From assembly GCF_001039355.2 (NCBI RefSeq), contig NW_019775236.1, forward strand, positions 6,130 to 70,129: a stretch of DNA of 64,000 nt, read 5' to 3'. Positions 46,416 through 57,235 of the stretch are shown one piece after another. The notes beneath the pieces were generated by a model. The model did not search any database and was not told the DNA's origin. It worked only from the letters and a program-made list of their open reading frames with translations. The stretch's first letter is position 1. Every line of letters begins with the position of its first letter. The position numbers were made by a program, and so were the translations under genes. This stretch comes from Lingula anatina (Eukaryota; Brachiopoda; Lingulata; Lingulida; Lingulidae).

Positions 46416-46478
46416 GTTAAACCAAGGAGTTATAACAGAGTATAAGGAGTAATATCTGTTATAACTCCTTGGTTAAAC
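46416..46478. repeat. 63-base hairpin with 24-bp stem
   Basis: Arms 46416-46439 and 46455-46478 pair at 23 of 24 positions around a 15-base loop. The stem sequence includes ACCAAGGAGTTATAACAGA. The size fits a miRNA-type precursor, but such short perfect hairpins are more often remnants of inverted-repeat transposons. Confidence 0.85.
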
Positions 46479-47215
46479 TAACTGTAAACGCTAACTTAAC
46501 GTCAAATGAGATTCTAATTCACCCAACCAGGATGACATGATGAACGCGTGATCAAATTAATTCATAATGAAAGTGATTTGCGTGTAATTGTCAAGCCGCC
46601 CAGAAAAATTGTTGTTGGAAAGGTGATATGTTGAAAATAATTTAAAGACCGTTCTAACTTTATAGTGGCGATCAAATATATATACAGAAAGGAACTGGAG
46701 TATTTGAGGGTGCACGCATTGTTCTTGAATACGTTGTACACTTCTTACATTAAATTCATGTCATCATTACTGAAAGATGATGTTTTAAATGCCACGGGAA
46801 AATAAAGATATCCCATAAATGCATTATAGGCACATTCTTTACGAATCCTAAAAACGTTTGTCATGCAATGATTCCCTTGACACCACTCTGTCTCAACCTA
46901 AATATAAAATGTAGATCAATCATCCGCTAGGCTAGAGGTGACTGAAAAGTTAAACCATGCAATTATGAAATGCTAGACGTAAAAGTGCTTGTTAAGCTGA
47001 CCACTGACAGGCGATAATCTTGGATATATCGGACCAGTGATCTTATCGGGCCTCAATCATGATGGTATTCTTGTTTGCGCACGTCTTTTATCATTAAATA
47101 TAAATCAGTAATATGCTGCCTGCTAAGCGGCAAGCGAACACTTAACTGTGATATGTGAAAAAAACAATGGTAAAGATCTTGAGAAGTCTCTTCTTGAACA
47201 TCCAAATACATTCAG

Positions 47216-47396
47216 ATCTGAAGCCAGCAATTTCTAAACGGATTCTTTTTCTGAAGAAGTGGACCTTTTACCATGACTCACGTGCTTAGATAAAATTAGA
47301 TAAAATTAGATAAAATTATCCAGAGGGGACCTTTTCCTGGCGAAAAGGGGGGGGGGGTCTTTGGAAACCGCTGAACCCCTCTGGCTTGCTATTTCC
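47216..47396. mobile_element. Second copy of the CAGGCCCGTAGCCAG-type MITE
   Basis: AAGCCAGCAATTTC, GAAGTGGACCTTTTACCAT, GGGGACCTTTTCC and CCCCTCTGGCTT follow in the same order as in 29211-29378. The termini are worn. An ATTAGATAAA word is repeated three times inside (47289-47320), and a long G-run (47347-47357) replaces the GGGTGG of the other copy. Confidence 0.75.
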
Positions 47397-48476
47397 AGGT
47401 GTATGACCAGTTCCAGGCCGCTGAAAGTCTCCGAAGATTAACGTGAATGCCATAGCGTTAGACACGTCTAAATATCATTATCAAATTTAGTTAGCAAGTA
47501 CTGATCAACGCGACTCATATTTAATGAAAATATGGCAGTCTACCGAACCAAAGAGATATCTACAACAGATAAGACGGAGGGGCCGTTTTTCTACAAAAAA
47601 AGGCCGATTTTTTTCTTTCTCTTTTTTTTTCTTTTTTGAACAAAGGAAAAAACAGATCTGTATCAGCATGTACACAGTATAAACTCCGTTTCTACATTTA
47701 AACAGACTCATAAAATAGCTTGTGAACCGAGTAAATACATTACCGGGATCAGAGAAGCATGTATATATAGGCTTGTGCGGGCAACCGGTGAATAATAAAT
47801 CAATCAAATGTAACACAGTTTCAAGTGAAAAGAGAACAATTAAATGAAGCAAGGATGCTACATGTTGGCCTACACTTCCTCTAATGTGCGAGAACAACAA
47901 TATTTCATGTCCAAACTGCTTCTATTTCTAGATCCGAGAAATGGCAAATTCGCCCAAAGAACTGAAATCATAAATGTTGAGGGGGAATGTGGTATAGGGG
48001 AATGGCAATGCAGTGCAGGTGAGAGCTCCTTCCCCCGAGGTTCATCCCAGCGAGTAATTGTATTATTTAGTGAACGCATTCAACGGTGCTGCTTTTGATG
48101 AGAAACCTCTGTACTTTATGTAATGGTTTCACATATTTGTTACATTTAATCAACTAAGGTTTTGGATACAGTAAAGACTATTGTATTAAACTTCACCAGG
48201 GATGCAGCAAGCTTGTTCTGGCAAGTGGCAACTGGTATCTTAATTATTATTTTTGGCAAAAAACCTGTTTGAGTTACTTATAAATTGAGATTTGTCTGCC
48301 GTTCAAGCACTGCAGCAGCAAACGGCGGAGACAACAATCCAGCAACAGTAAGCGTTTTGACTCACAGAATATTTCAGGTAGTGAAAAAGGCTTGGGCAGA
48401 GGCTGGGAGTTCTGTTCACAGTTGACTCTGTTTAGGTAGGATTGTGACGATCTCCTCGCAGACGGGATTTCTTATA
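47397..48476. other. No supported gene
   Basis: Short frames only, including an 84-codon plus-strand frame at 47844 without motifs. I see nothing else. Confidence 0.5.
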
Positions 48477-48631
48477 GGATGTATGTACCCTCTACCAGGG
48501 TCGCATTATTATTGTGGACATTTTTGGCTGAAATGACCTCAGACCAAAATGACTGTCTATTTATCTAGATACATATCTGTGAATATCTGTGGAAAATCAA
48601 TCTGTCGCCCTGGTAGAGGGTAGGATGTATG
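48477..48631. mobile_element. 137-bp MITE with exact 9-bp target duplication
   Basis: The body is 48486-48622, with ends TACCCTCTACCAGGG and CCCTGGTAGAGGGTA, perfect 15-base inverted repeats. GGATGTATG flanks it exactly on both sides (48477-48485 and 48623-48631). As TA follows in both places, the duplication could be any 8 to 11 bases of GGATGTATGTA, depending on the true end. It is non-coding and shows little wear. Confidence 0.88.
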
Positions 48632-50408
48632 TAGTAGCATGCGGAGCGGTATGAAATTTGTGTGCTTTCAAAGTTCTTGATCATTGAATGATCATTTGGC
48701 CATTTTGAATGTATCTACTATGTCACTCTGCATAAACGAAGAGAAGATCAAATGCATGCATTTTCAAGCCCAGTGCCACATGCTAGGCCTAACCTAAGCA
48801 TCGGTCTTGTCAGGTATAAATCCTCGGAAGAGTTAAAAATGATACCACATAATATCGTTGATGCAGGCAAGTTAACGTGTTTTCAATTAAAGGAGATATT
48901 TTTACACGAGAAACATATATGATCGACATACATCGGAAGAAATAGTCTAAGATACAACTTTTGAACACGCTCACGCTCTCTCTCTCTCTTTCTCTCTCGC
49001 ACACACACACACACACATACGTTTATATTTAGGTTTATTTCTACCCTTTCAACTTCTGTGTCTCTCTTACATTTGTGATATTTATTTTAGCAAGAAGATG
49101 ACTCGACATGGGGCCTTAAATGTAGGTATGACGTTAGTGTTTAAGGCTAAAAGTTTGAGTTCATTTTGGAGGATTTGCAAACTGCCCCCCCCCCCCCCAG
49201 TCCGCGAAGCATGTTTTTCCCATTTAACGCATTTTTGCCCCTGAACTGAAAAGGTTTGCAAAAAGTATATTATATAACAAAACCTACTTCTTTGAAATAC
49301 AGGAAATAGATATAACCAAATCAGGCAAATCAAAATTGCAAAATCCATAACATGCCATAAAAACGTAGTATTTTGTCTCGGGAAATAATGAAAGTCTATG
49401 GAACCTAATCAAATAACTGTACCCTTTAGAACTGCTTTGCCTTTTGACATTAAAGGGCTATGTTTCCCTGCAATCTTTTATATAAAAAGTCCTTTTAAAA
49501 GTGATCTTATTTCCCTGTGGGTAGCGGAATGAAGAACGTGTATTATATGCCCTTGGAACGTTTGTTTAAATGCCCCAAGTGGATATTTCATGCAGTGGGT
49601 TTGGTAACCTTTTTTTAATGTTGTTTTGCCCTGCCCTTCCATCTAGGGGAATTCTATGTCTGGCACAAAGAGAAAGATCTGGTCTGGTTGAGGTTAGTTA
49701 ACCCCGAAATTCAAAGGATAATGAAAGCTCACCTCACCTCACCATCAGCCTGCTTCTGTCGTTTCCAGAGGCATAATAACAGAACATAGGTGAGGTTCCA
49801 GTGACCCCTAATATAAAACTAAGCTGTCTATGTGGTTAGGTGGCACCGAAAAATCTACCAACGAAATGAATCTACCAATGAAATATATAGTTAGTAAAAT
49901 AATTAAACATTACATAGCCTCAGTTGTTAGGTGTACTGGACTGCAGATGTTCTCCTCTTTTGGGGAAATATGACTTTATTTCAAAAAAAAAAACCAGTAT
50001 TAGAGCCAACGCGAACCAGCTTTTTTATTACCCAATTTTCCATAGCGTGCATTAATGATGTTTTCTGTCTGGGTTGTGCATGGGTCCCCCTGGGTACTGT
50101 TGCAATTTGTTTGCTGTGAAAGAGCAATTTTCTTAGTGTTTCTTTTTAGTTTGAAATCACGCACGAGGGAAAAACAATCGCAATCAGTACTACAAGTTTT
50201 GATCCCCAGGGTGCTGAGGTAACAACCACTTAGCTTAACATGCATCTTAGGGCAAATAATCTTTCCATTTCCTAGTTCCAGGAAACGGTATTCCATCTCA
50301 ATAATTGCCGTTTTGATTATTTTCAGTGTTCCCTTTACCTGAATGTTAGATGAAAATTGAAAACGAAGAGCGAACTTTGAAGTAATTGACTAAAAGACAA
50401 GTAGGCTC

Positions 50409-50449
<41 letters not shown>

Positions 50450-51090
50450 AAGGCAGAATATAAACTAATGAAACCATTTTTTTCTTGTGAAACGCACACC
50501 TTAAAATAAGAATAAAGCTGACGCCAGTTATATTGCTTGTTATTAATATAGAGTGAATGACCTTGCACCTACTTCAATACACAATAGAAAGACATTTTTA
50601 AAAACGATCTTTATTTTCACAAACCACGCAAAACTGGTCAATTATTCAGACCAGGGAATATTTTCAGCACCTAATCGGTATCCGATAAGTGGTCCGTTAA
50701 GAATTTAAAGAGGGTCGACACTTGTAAGTTGTGATTTTAGTGTCTGGGTCATTTTTCAGTGTTATACCAAGAAGAATTCATGCTAAGTGGTGCAGACCCT
50801 TAAAGCTGACCCATTTGAGGAGACAGCTACGTATGGTTTTTAGTGAGTAGTTACTGCGCAGGTTTCACCATGTTATGTTATTGTATATTCCATACATCTA
50901 CCTAAATACAGTACAAGTATTTGCATTAATCTCATAATATGTAAATTTAATAGGATGTTCGAAAATTATCTGTCTGTTCCGCTTAACCAGGTAAGGGTGA
51001 ACCGTATATTAGAGACTAGCACTTTTATTTCATCAACACATTTCATGTGCCTTTAATATATTGCTACATGTACATAGGACTTTGATATTT

Positions 51091-51121
<31 letters not shown>

Positions 51122-51592
51122 TTTTGCCAATAAATCTATCTAATATAGCCAAAAATCGACGCTTCGTATTTTACTACAGTTCGATTCAATTCTGTCCTCA
51201 CATTCAATAAGGCAAGCTTTTCAGCTGAATTTGGATTGTTTGAAATGTGATCTTTCAGGTAGACAGGCAAGCCTTAATGTTTTATCACGTTAATTAAAAC
51301 GCAGAATGATACCTAGGTAAATTACATTGCGTGCAGAAATCTTAATATTCCAAGTCCTGTCAACTGCAGTACGTACAGGTTCTTGTCTTCTCATTTCAGA
51401 CAGATGCTTCCTGGGGAAGATTGCAGCTGTACGTAGACGCCATTATGAGAGAATGATCACTTGAAACAACGGATTTCGATATGGAGTGATATGAGATTTT
51501 TGATCACAAAAAAAGATTTACGGAAATACCAGTGCATTTAAAACGATGAAACTTGTCAATATCTTATATATCGGGCTGTGATCATCATCATC
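48632..51592. other. Non-coding, microsatellite-rich upstream region of the ankyrin gene
   Basis: Tracts seen: (TC)n(AC)n at 48975-49016, a C-run at 49186-49198, (CT)n at 50412-50448 and (TTTA)n at 51088-51124. A good acceptor (CTTCTCATTTCAG, ending at 51400) suggests that the exon carrying the ankyrin CDS starts at 51401, with an upstream non-coding exon elsewhere. Confidence 0.5.
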
Positions 51593-52189
51593 ATGTCAAC
51601 AGATCTTCCCGCTGAGGTTCGTCGGGAGAGTCGCCGCAGTATTTCCTTCCCAGTGAACACAATGCTTCAGTCGGCAGTGCAAGATGGCGATGTGGCCGAG
51701 CTCGTTAGGCTTCTATGTCACAACGACGAACACGACGCGGTTGACGTCGACGTAAACTTGCCTAACCACATCGGTCTTACGCCGCTGCACCATAGCGTTC
51801 TACAGAACAATGCTGATGCCGTGAAACTGTTACTTTGTAACGGCGCTGATGTCAATGCTCAAGATAAAAACGGCTTTACGCCGCTCCACACCGCTGCTGC
51901 CGGTGGCTTCTACCTCATTTGCAGCATGCTAATCGCTTTCGGTGCCGACGTGACACTGCTCACTAACGAAGGAGATCTCTGCTTGGATTTGGCCAAAGAA
52001 GAAGACATGGTTATTCTACTGACTGATGCCACTCTAGCGCAAATACATAGCCAAATGTATTGGCGTGGTTGGATTGAGCATACATTAAAGCAGTTGTTTA
52101 GGATCGTTCAAAGAATCTTGGTTCATTTATTCACCTTATTAAAAACCTATTGGAAAAGAAGAAAGCGGAAACCTGAGAAAAGGGATTAA
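51593..52189 (+). CDS. PPP1R27-like: Two-ankyrin-repeat protein resembling PPP1R27
   Basis: A single open exon of 198 residues. The start ATG (51593, MSTDLPAEVRRESRR) follows four ATC codons and is the first in frame. A PP1-docking RVxF-type motif, RSISF (15-19), lies just before the helix LQSAVQDGDVAELVRLL. Two ankyrin repeats follow: GLTPLHHSVLQNNADAVKLL with NGADVNAQD (61-91), and GFTPLHTAAAGGFYLICSML with FGADVTLLT (94-124). Then comes NEGDLCLDLA (125-134). Motif order and spacing match PPP1R27 (about 150 residues in human) and the front of MYPT/PPP1R16 proteins, which bind the PP1 catalytic subunit. It differs in its C-terminus: about 45 residues of amphipathic or hydrophobic helix (YWRGWIEHTLKQLF to LLKTYWKRR), ending in a basic tail, which could bind membrane. 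Function as a PP1 regulator is inferred. Confidence 0.75.
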   Translation: MSTDLPAEVRRESRRSISFPVNTMLQSAVQDGDVAELVRLLCHNDEHDAVDVDVNLPNHIGLTPLHHSVLQNNADAVKLLLCNGADVNAQDKNGFTPLHTAAAGGFYLICSMLIAFGADVTLLTNEGDLCLDLAKEEDMVILLTDATLAQIHSQMYWRGWIEHTLKQLFRIVQRILVHLFTLLKTYWKRRKRKPEKRD

Positions 52190-55100
52190 CGCTATTAATT
52201 CTGTTTGTTATTTTAGAGAACGAGAACTCGCAGCACACTGACAGCTATTGCTGCTGAATTATTTTTGCGATGTGACATAAAAGAGAAATAGAAAAATAGT
52301 AATTACGCCTATCACTGATTTTTTCCTTTTTATACCACTTCATTTAATTCATACAATCCACATATACTGGCAATGTTTTCTGCTCTGGAAGCTAGAATGT
52401 TCATGATCATAGCGCATTATGAAATTAATCTCAGACACTTTGCAGTATGCGATAGCCTACCATATCGCAAACGAAAAACGTTTGTTTGATGTTCTCAAGG
52501 GTATTTCTTTATCAGTCAGCATCGACCGTTGTATTTTTTCAAACAGTACAGTTTAGACAAACAAAAACGCACATTCTGTCCTCCAAGCATGTGAAGATTT
52601 TTATATGAGCATATGGAAAGTGCGCGGCAGAGCAGGTGTTTTATCGAAGGTTATCTCCGGGAATTCGAGTAGTATTCTGGCAGACAGACAATGTGGTGTG
52701 TGTGATCCATCAAGGCAAGTACACATAAAAAACTTACTAATGGCCTTGCAAAAGGTAAACTATTTGGCTTCGATCTAACACACGCAGGCCTGAATTAAAG
52801 AGAGGGAAAATGTGGGTAGTGGAGAGAACACCTAGCCGGCTGTACACTTAATAATCCAATTTAGTAATCAACTGAAAAAAATATCACGTATTTTTTTTTC
52901 TTGTTTTTTTTTTCTTTTTTTTTTTTTTTGTAAGTTGAATGATTTTCACCGTAAACTTCCTAATATCTGTTGCAAATAGAAGATATCAAGAAACATGAAG
53001 AAAAGCCCATATGCCAATCTGGCAAATCTTACTTGGTATGTGCGGTTTAGTTTTGAGGGTGGCATCAATTTTTCTGCAGCAGCTCTACGGTGTGCTTACG
53101 GACCTAGCTGGCGATTAATAGCCATACAATCTACTTACAATTCACTGACATTCCCGACAGCGCAGTTCAGGTGTTTACGTCAGGTGTTTCTTGCAATGGA
53201 TCATCTCGTTTTTGGCAAACCGCCTGGATAAAAAAGCTGAACTACTGAACAGTCAATTCTCTTCATAAAATTTTAATGAGCAATAGGAGAAAGAGGACTC
53301 AGTTAGAAATGTGTGATAAGTTGTATCTCCAGGGAGAAATGATAAACATATTGTGACACAATCTAAATAAAGAGTAAGAATATGAAGCATTAATCACTGG
53401 TCGTTAGTAGGTTTCTTTTCTTTCTTTTTTGTCTTTTTTGACACAATCTAAATAAAGGGTAAGAATATGAAGCATTATTAATCACTGGCCGTTAGTACGT
53501 TTTTTTCTTTCTTTTTTGTAGAAATTAATTAAATTGATATATAAATTAAATATTCCTCGAGATTCGGAATACCGGATTTTGCTTGATGACTATGCAGCAT
53601 GCACACATAGGTAAAAACGTTTTTTACGAAATTGCGTTTTTTATACGCCAGGCATGAAACATGGTAAAAGTAATGAAGTAAGATGCACTTCTTCAGTTCA
53701 ATCTTGGGAGAAGATCACCTACGCAACGTGATATATCCGATCATTTTGAATGATAGCATGTCTTTTCAAGGATGAATTGCTCATTGGCGGGTGTGGAGCC
53801 TATTTTCAGATGTTGCAGGTGGCAAGATCTTGGCAGATCGATAGATGATAAAAAAATATATAACTAACTACCGCAGATTCCAATAATTTTATTCCACAAA
53901 AATAAATAAACAAATAAATAGATAAATAAAAGAGAGAGAGAGAGAAAGAAAGAAAGAAAGAAAAGAAAAGAAATAAGGAAAGAAAAATTAGTGCAGAAAG
54001 TGAGATTATTCTTTTACCGACATGTCATTGAAAAGAAGCCCAAGATAGTTAATATTCACTGTGAATCTAGTTTAGACTGGCGGCAGATTGCGTTAGGTGG
54101 ACCAACTGATCGCAACTTTGAAAAACGCAATTTCATCTTTTTCAACACCGATAGTGCCCTGGTAGAGGGACATGAATACTTCTGCTCGACATTTACATCG
54201 GTTAGTTTGGAGGTGCCTTATCGTTGCTTAACGTATAAAGTGAAACGCGACGATGCAATCGCTGTGAATAACTAATAAGTTAAATGATGCAGAAGTAATT
54301 GAACTGAGACGAATTTCCTGTCTAGTATTAAAAGATAATATCTGCCTTAGATGATCAATCATTCAGATAATCAGTGATCGTCTTATCATGGTGCCTGAAA
54401 ATGTATACAGAAGTCATCGTGCTTGAACGGTTTGGACCCATATGGATGATAAAATACTAAGACACAATATAAAATGTATATAAAACACCTAGTAAATATG
54501 ATAAAAAATATATTAAAGGATCAATGAAAAGAACGTGGAAAAATAACGAATGAAAAAATAATTAATCTATGCCAATTTTAGTAAAAGATATAAGTTGCAC
54601 TGACTTCCCCCAAATTACTCTAGCTGCTGTGTATATGGGTAAGCCTTCAGCAAAAGGATGTTGTAATATTCTTCAAAGAGGTTAAGTGTGTAAGTATAGT
54701 AAGCAACATGGGCGATCTGAATGCTGAATTAAGCTCACGACTAAAGCACCCGCAGAGACGATAGTGCCTTCGGCAAAACGATACTTGAAATGTTGCAATA
54801 TTCTTCAAAGGATTTATGATAGCTAACAGTAACAAAGTTTCAAATACCATAATTGTCATGATTATATTTGGGGTTTATCACGATGCTCTGAAAAATGACT
54901 TTGCTGCAATTTGAAATTTGAAGAAAGCTAAATGGGATATTTTGGTGGTATAATAATGATGAGGCTTTAAATGTTTTTGAAAGAAAAGAGAGAGAGAGAC
55001 TCAGGTGATATTGATAGATTTTAGCTAAAGCTCACAAGACAGGGCGGTTGTACAAGCGCCAGTCGGACGCGTGGAGGCTGATTCTGCGTCTTTATTAGAT

Positions 55101-56638
55101 TACAGTGCACACTCGAAGACTAATCCGCAAGCTTTGGTCTGTATATTGAATCCCCGCTATAACAGCTATCCCATTTACACTAAAAGTGAATAAAAACGTA
55201 TTTTCATGGCGATGTGTTTTTGTAGATGATGGTTATAAGTGAAGTTGGTGCCGAAGTTTGAATAAAAAAACTCACGGTAAAGCATGAGCGAATTTTGCGA
55301 GTTAGATTCACACACATCATTTCGTGTACGTGCACGGCTCCACACAAGGTATAGGTTTATGTATAAGGCTGCACTCCTAAGTCGTGCACATGTCAAACAT
55401 AGAACATATTTTAATCGAAATAAATTCTCTGGTAGAGATCAGATGTTGTGAACCACATGTGAAACACGGTCCCTACCCCCCCCCCCCCCCGTTTCCCTAC
55501 GCTGTTTTGCATGCCATTCTTATAATTGCATTATTACTTTCCCTCCATTGTTGTAGAAAAAAACAATCCTAGAAATTTATATGATAACATTCTTACGCTG
55601 TTGTTCTCCATTTAAAAATCTTTCAGTCTATTTACCGTTTAATAAGAGCCTAATTGATAAACAAGATATTTTCAGATTTGAAATTTAGATGAAATACTTT
55701 TCAACTTTTTATGACATATTTCGTCCCTGGATAAGGCGTGTCATGTGTCTTTTTTAGTACCGGTAAAACGGCTGTCAGGAGATAAAAATCACTTGTTAAG
55801 CATGCCCTCATCGCTAATGACTTCATAAAAAATGTGGTGTACGAATTCAGCACCCCACGGTTTGACATCTGCATCTTTCTCTTCTTTGACAATATATCTA
55901 CTTTTAAACTTATAACTGATTGTCGTATTATGGATATTATACCAGAGACATGGCCAGCAACGCAACAAAACTTGATCAGACCGTTGTTTCTAGCACGGTA
56001 ACCAAAACAAGGATTTTATTTTGTAAAAGAGCAGTGGCGGTACAAGGCTCAGCTTAGGCAGTTATCATAGACTGGCATCTGCAGGAAAACCCCTGTCTCC
56101 GTCTTTTGATAGACCGGTGACACCGCCCCGGGAGCTGACATTTGAAAAGACAACTTTAGACTGATCTGGTGGACCCTCTTTCCGTGATCACCACTGCCGT
56201 CATGCCGGGTGACATGCTTCGCTCAGTTCTTATAAAGCTGACTTTGACAGGAACGGCTCCAACTTCATTTTCACCACCTTCTCAGTTCGTCTGTGGACCA
56301 GATGGGCAATATTTCCACGTCCGCCGACAGTGTTGTGTAGCAACTTTGAAGTATTGTGTGCGGGGAAACTCTATCCGGGTTTATGACAATATCGGTGCAT
56401 GGAGAGTGCCTGAGATAAGAACGGCGACATGTGAGAGCGAGAGAGGGGGACCCGTCTTGGCGGCGTGACGCTGCTTGAATGGGGGAAGCACGCAACAAAC
56501 CCAAATCACTCTAGTGCTTGTCAGTTTTATCAGTCCATTTAGAACGTATTTAAAGAGGAGGGATCCGGAAGGCTGCGTATTCTGTTAAATAGGCCCAATG
56601 CAGACACACGCAGAATGAGGTGGGCGCATAAAGGGACC
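52190..56638. other. No supported gene between ankyrin and gremlin genes
   Basis: Contains T-rich (52880-52930) and purine-rich (53895-53987) tracts and an 85-bp tandem duplication. A degenerate ~125-bp repeat lies at about 54640-54800, carrying CCTTC(A/G)GCAAAA and AATATTCTTCAAAG twice. A GC-richer patch lies at 55035-55140. No known exon was seen. Gremlin regulatory sequence is expected somewhere here, but nothing identifies it. Confidence 0.5.
53354..53520 (+). repeat. 85-bp tandem duplication
   Basis: TGACACAATCTAAATAAAG, GTAAGAATATGAAGCATTA and AATCACTGG(T/C)CGTTAGTA recur at 53354 and 53439, each followed by a TTTCTTTC tract. Confidence 0.9.
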
Positions 56639-57235
56639 ATGGCTCAGTATTGCGGACTAGCGCTCGTGTGTGCGTGCATGCTACAAATGTGCAGCATGGT
56701 GGACAGTGCGCGTGATCACGCGCAAACAAAACAGCGTCACAAAGGAAGACAGAACAAAAGAACGTTAGACATATTCCGCACACCAACTTTACAATCGAAA
56801 AATCCACTTATTCCAAATCAGCCAAATTTAAGTGTTGGCAGAAAAAAGAAAGGCGGAAAAGAAAATAACTTAATTCGAGGGAGCAGAAAAGCTTTTACAG
56901 TGACAACGAAAAATTATTTGAAAAAGGAATGGTGTCAGACAGAACGCCTGCGCCAAGTCATCCGGGAACCGGGCTGTTTGAAACGAGTCATTATAAACAG
57001 CTTTTGTTATGGTCAGTGCAATTCGTTTTTTATTCCAAAAAGTGGGAGAAGGAAAGACAGTGGTTTAGATGCTTTCACATCATGTTCATTTTGCCGACCT
57101 AAACGATTCTCATGGATTACAGTGACTTTGCGGTGTCCTGGGAGTCGCCCGGCAATCAAGAGAAAACGTATTCTGAAAATCAAGGAATGTCGCTGCATGG
57201 CTCAGAAATTACCAGATATAGAATTGGAAACGTGA
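56639..57235 (+). CDS. Grem: Gremlin (DAN-family secreted BMP antagonist)
   Basis: A secreted cystine-knot protein that binds BMP2/4/7 outside the cell and blocks their receptors. The coding sequence is in a single exon, as in vertebrate GREM1. I chose the ATG at 56639 (MAQYCGLALVCACM), which has a strong CCATGG context and begins a signal peptide directly, giving 198 residues. The upstream in-frame ATG at 56615 would add MRWAHKGT. A basic, disordered stretch follows (RHKGRQNKR, GRKKKGGKEN). The C-terminal knot has KNYLKKEWCQTE, EPGCLKRVIINSFCYGQCNS, FFIP, SCSFCRPKRF, VTLRCPG and IKECRCM, with nine cysteines in the gremlin arrangement. The CYGQCNSF and SCSFCxPK signatures separate gremlin from cerberus and DAN. 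Nothing looks broken. Confidence 0.95.
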   Translation: MAQYCGLALVCACMLQMCSMVDSARDHAQTKQRHKGRQNKRTLDIFRTPTLQSKNPLIPNQPNLSVGRKKKGGKENNLIRGSRKAFTVTTKNYLKKEWCQTERLRQVIREPGCLKRVIINSFCYGQCNSFFIPKSGRRKDSGLDAFTSCSFCRPKRFSWITVTLRCPGSRPAIKRKRILKIKECRCMAQKLPDIELET

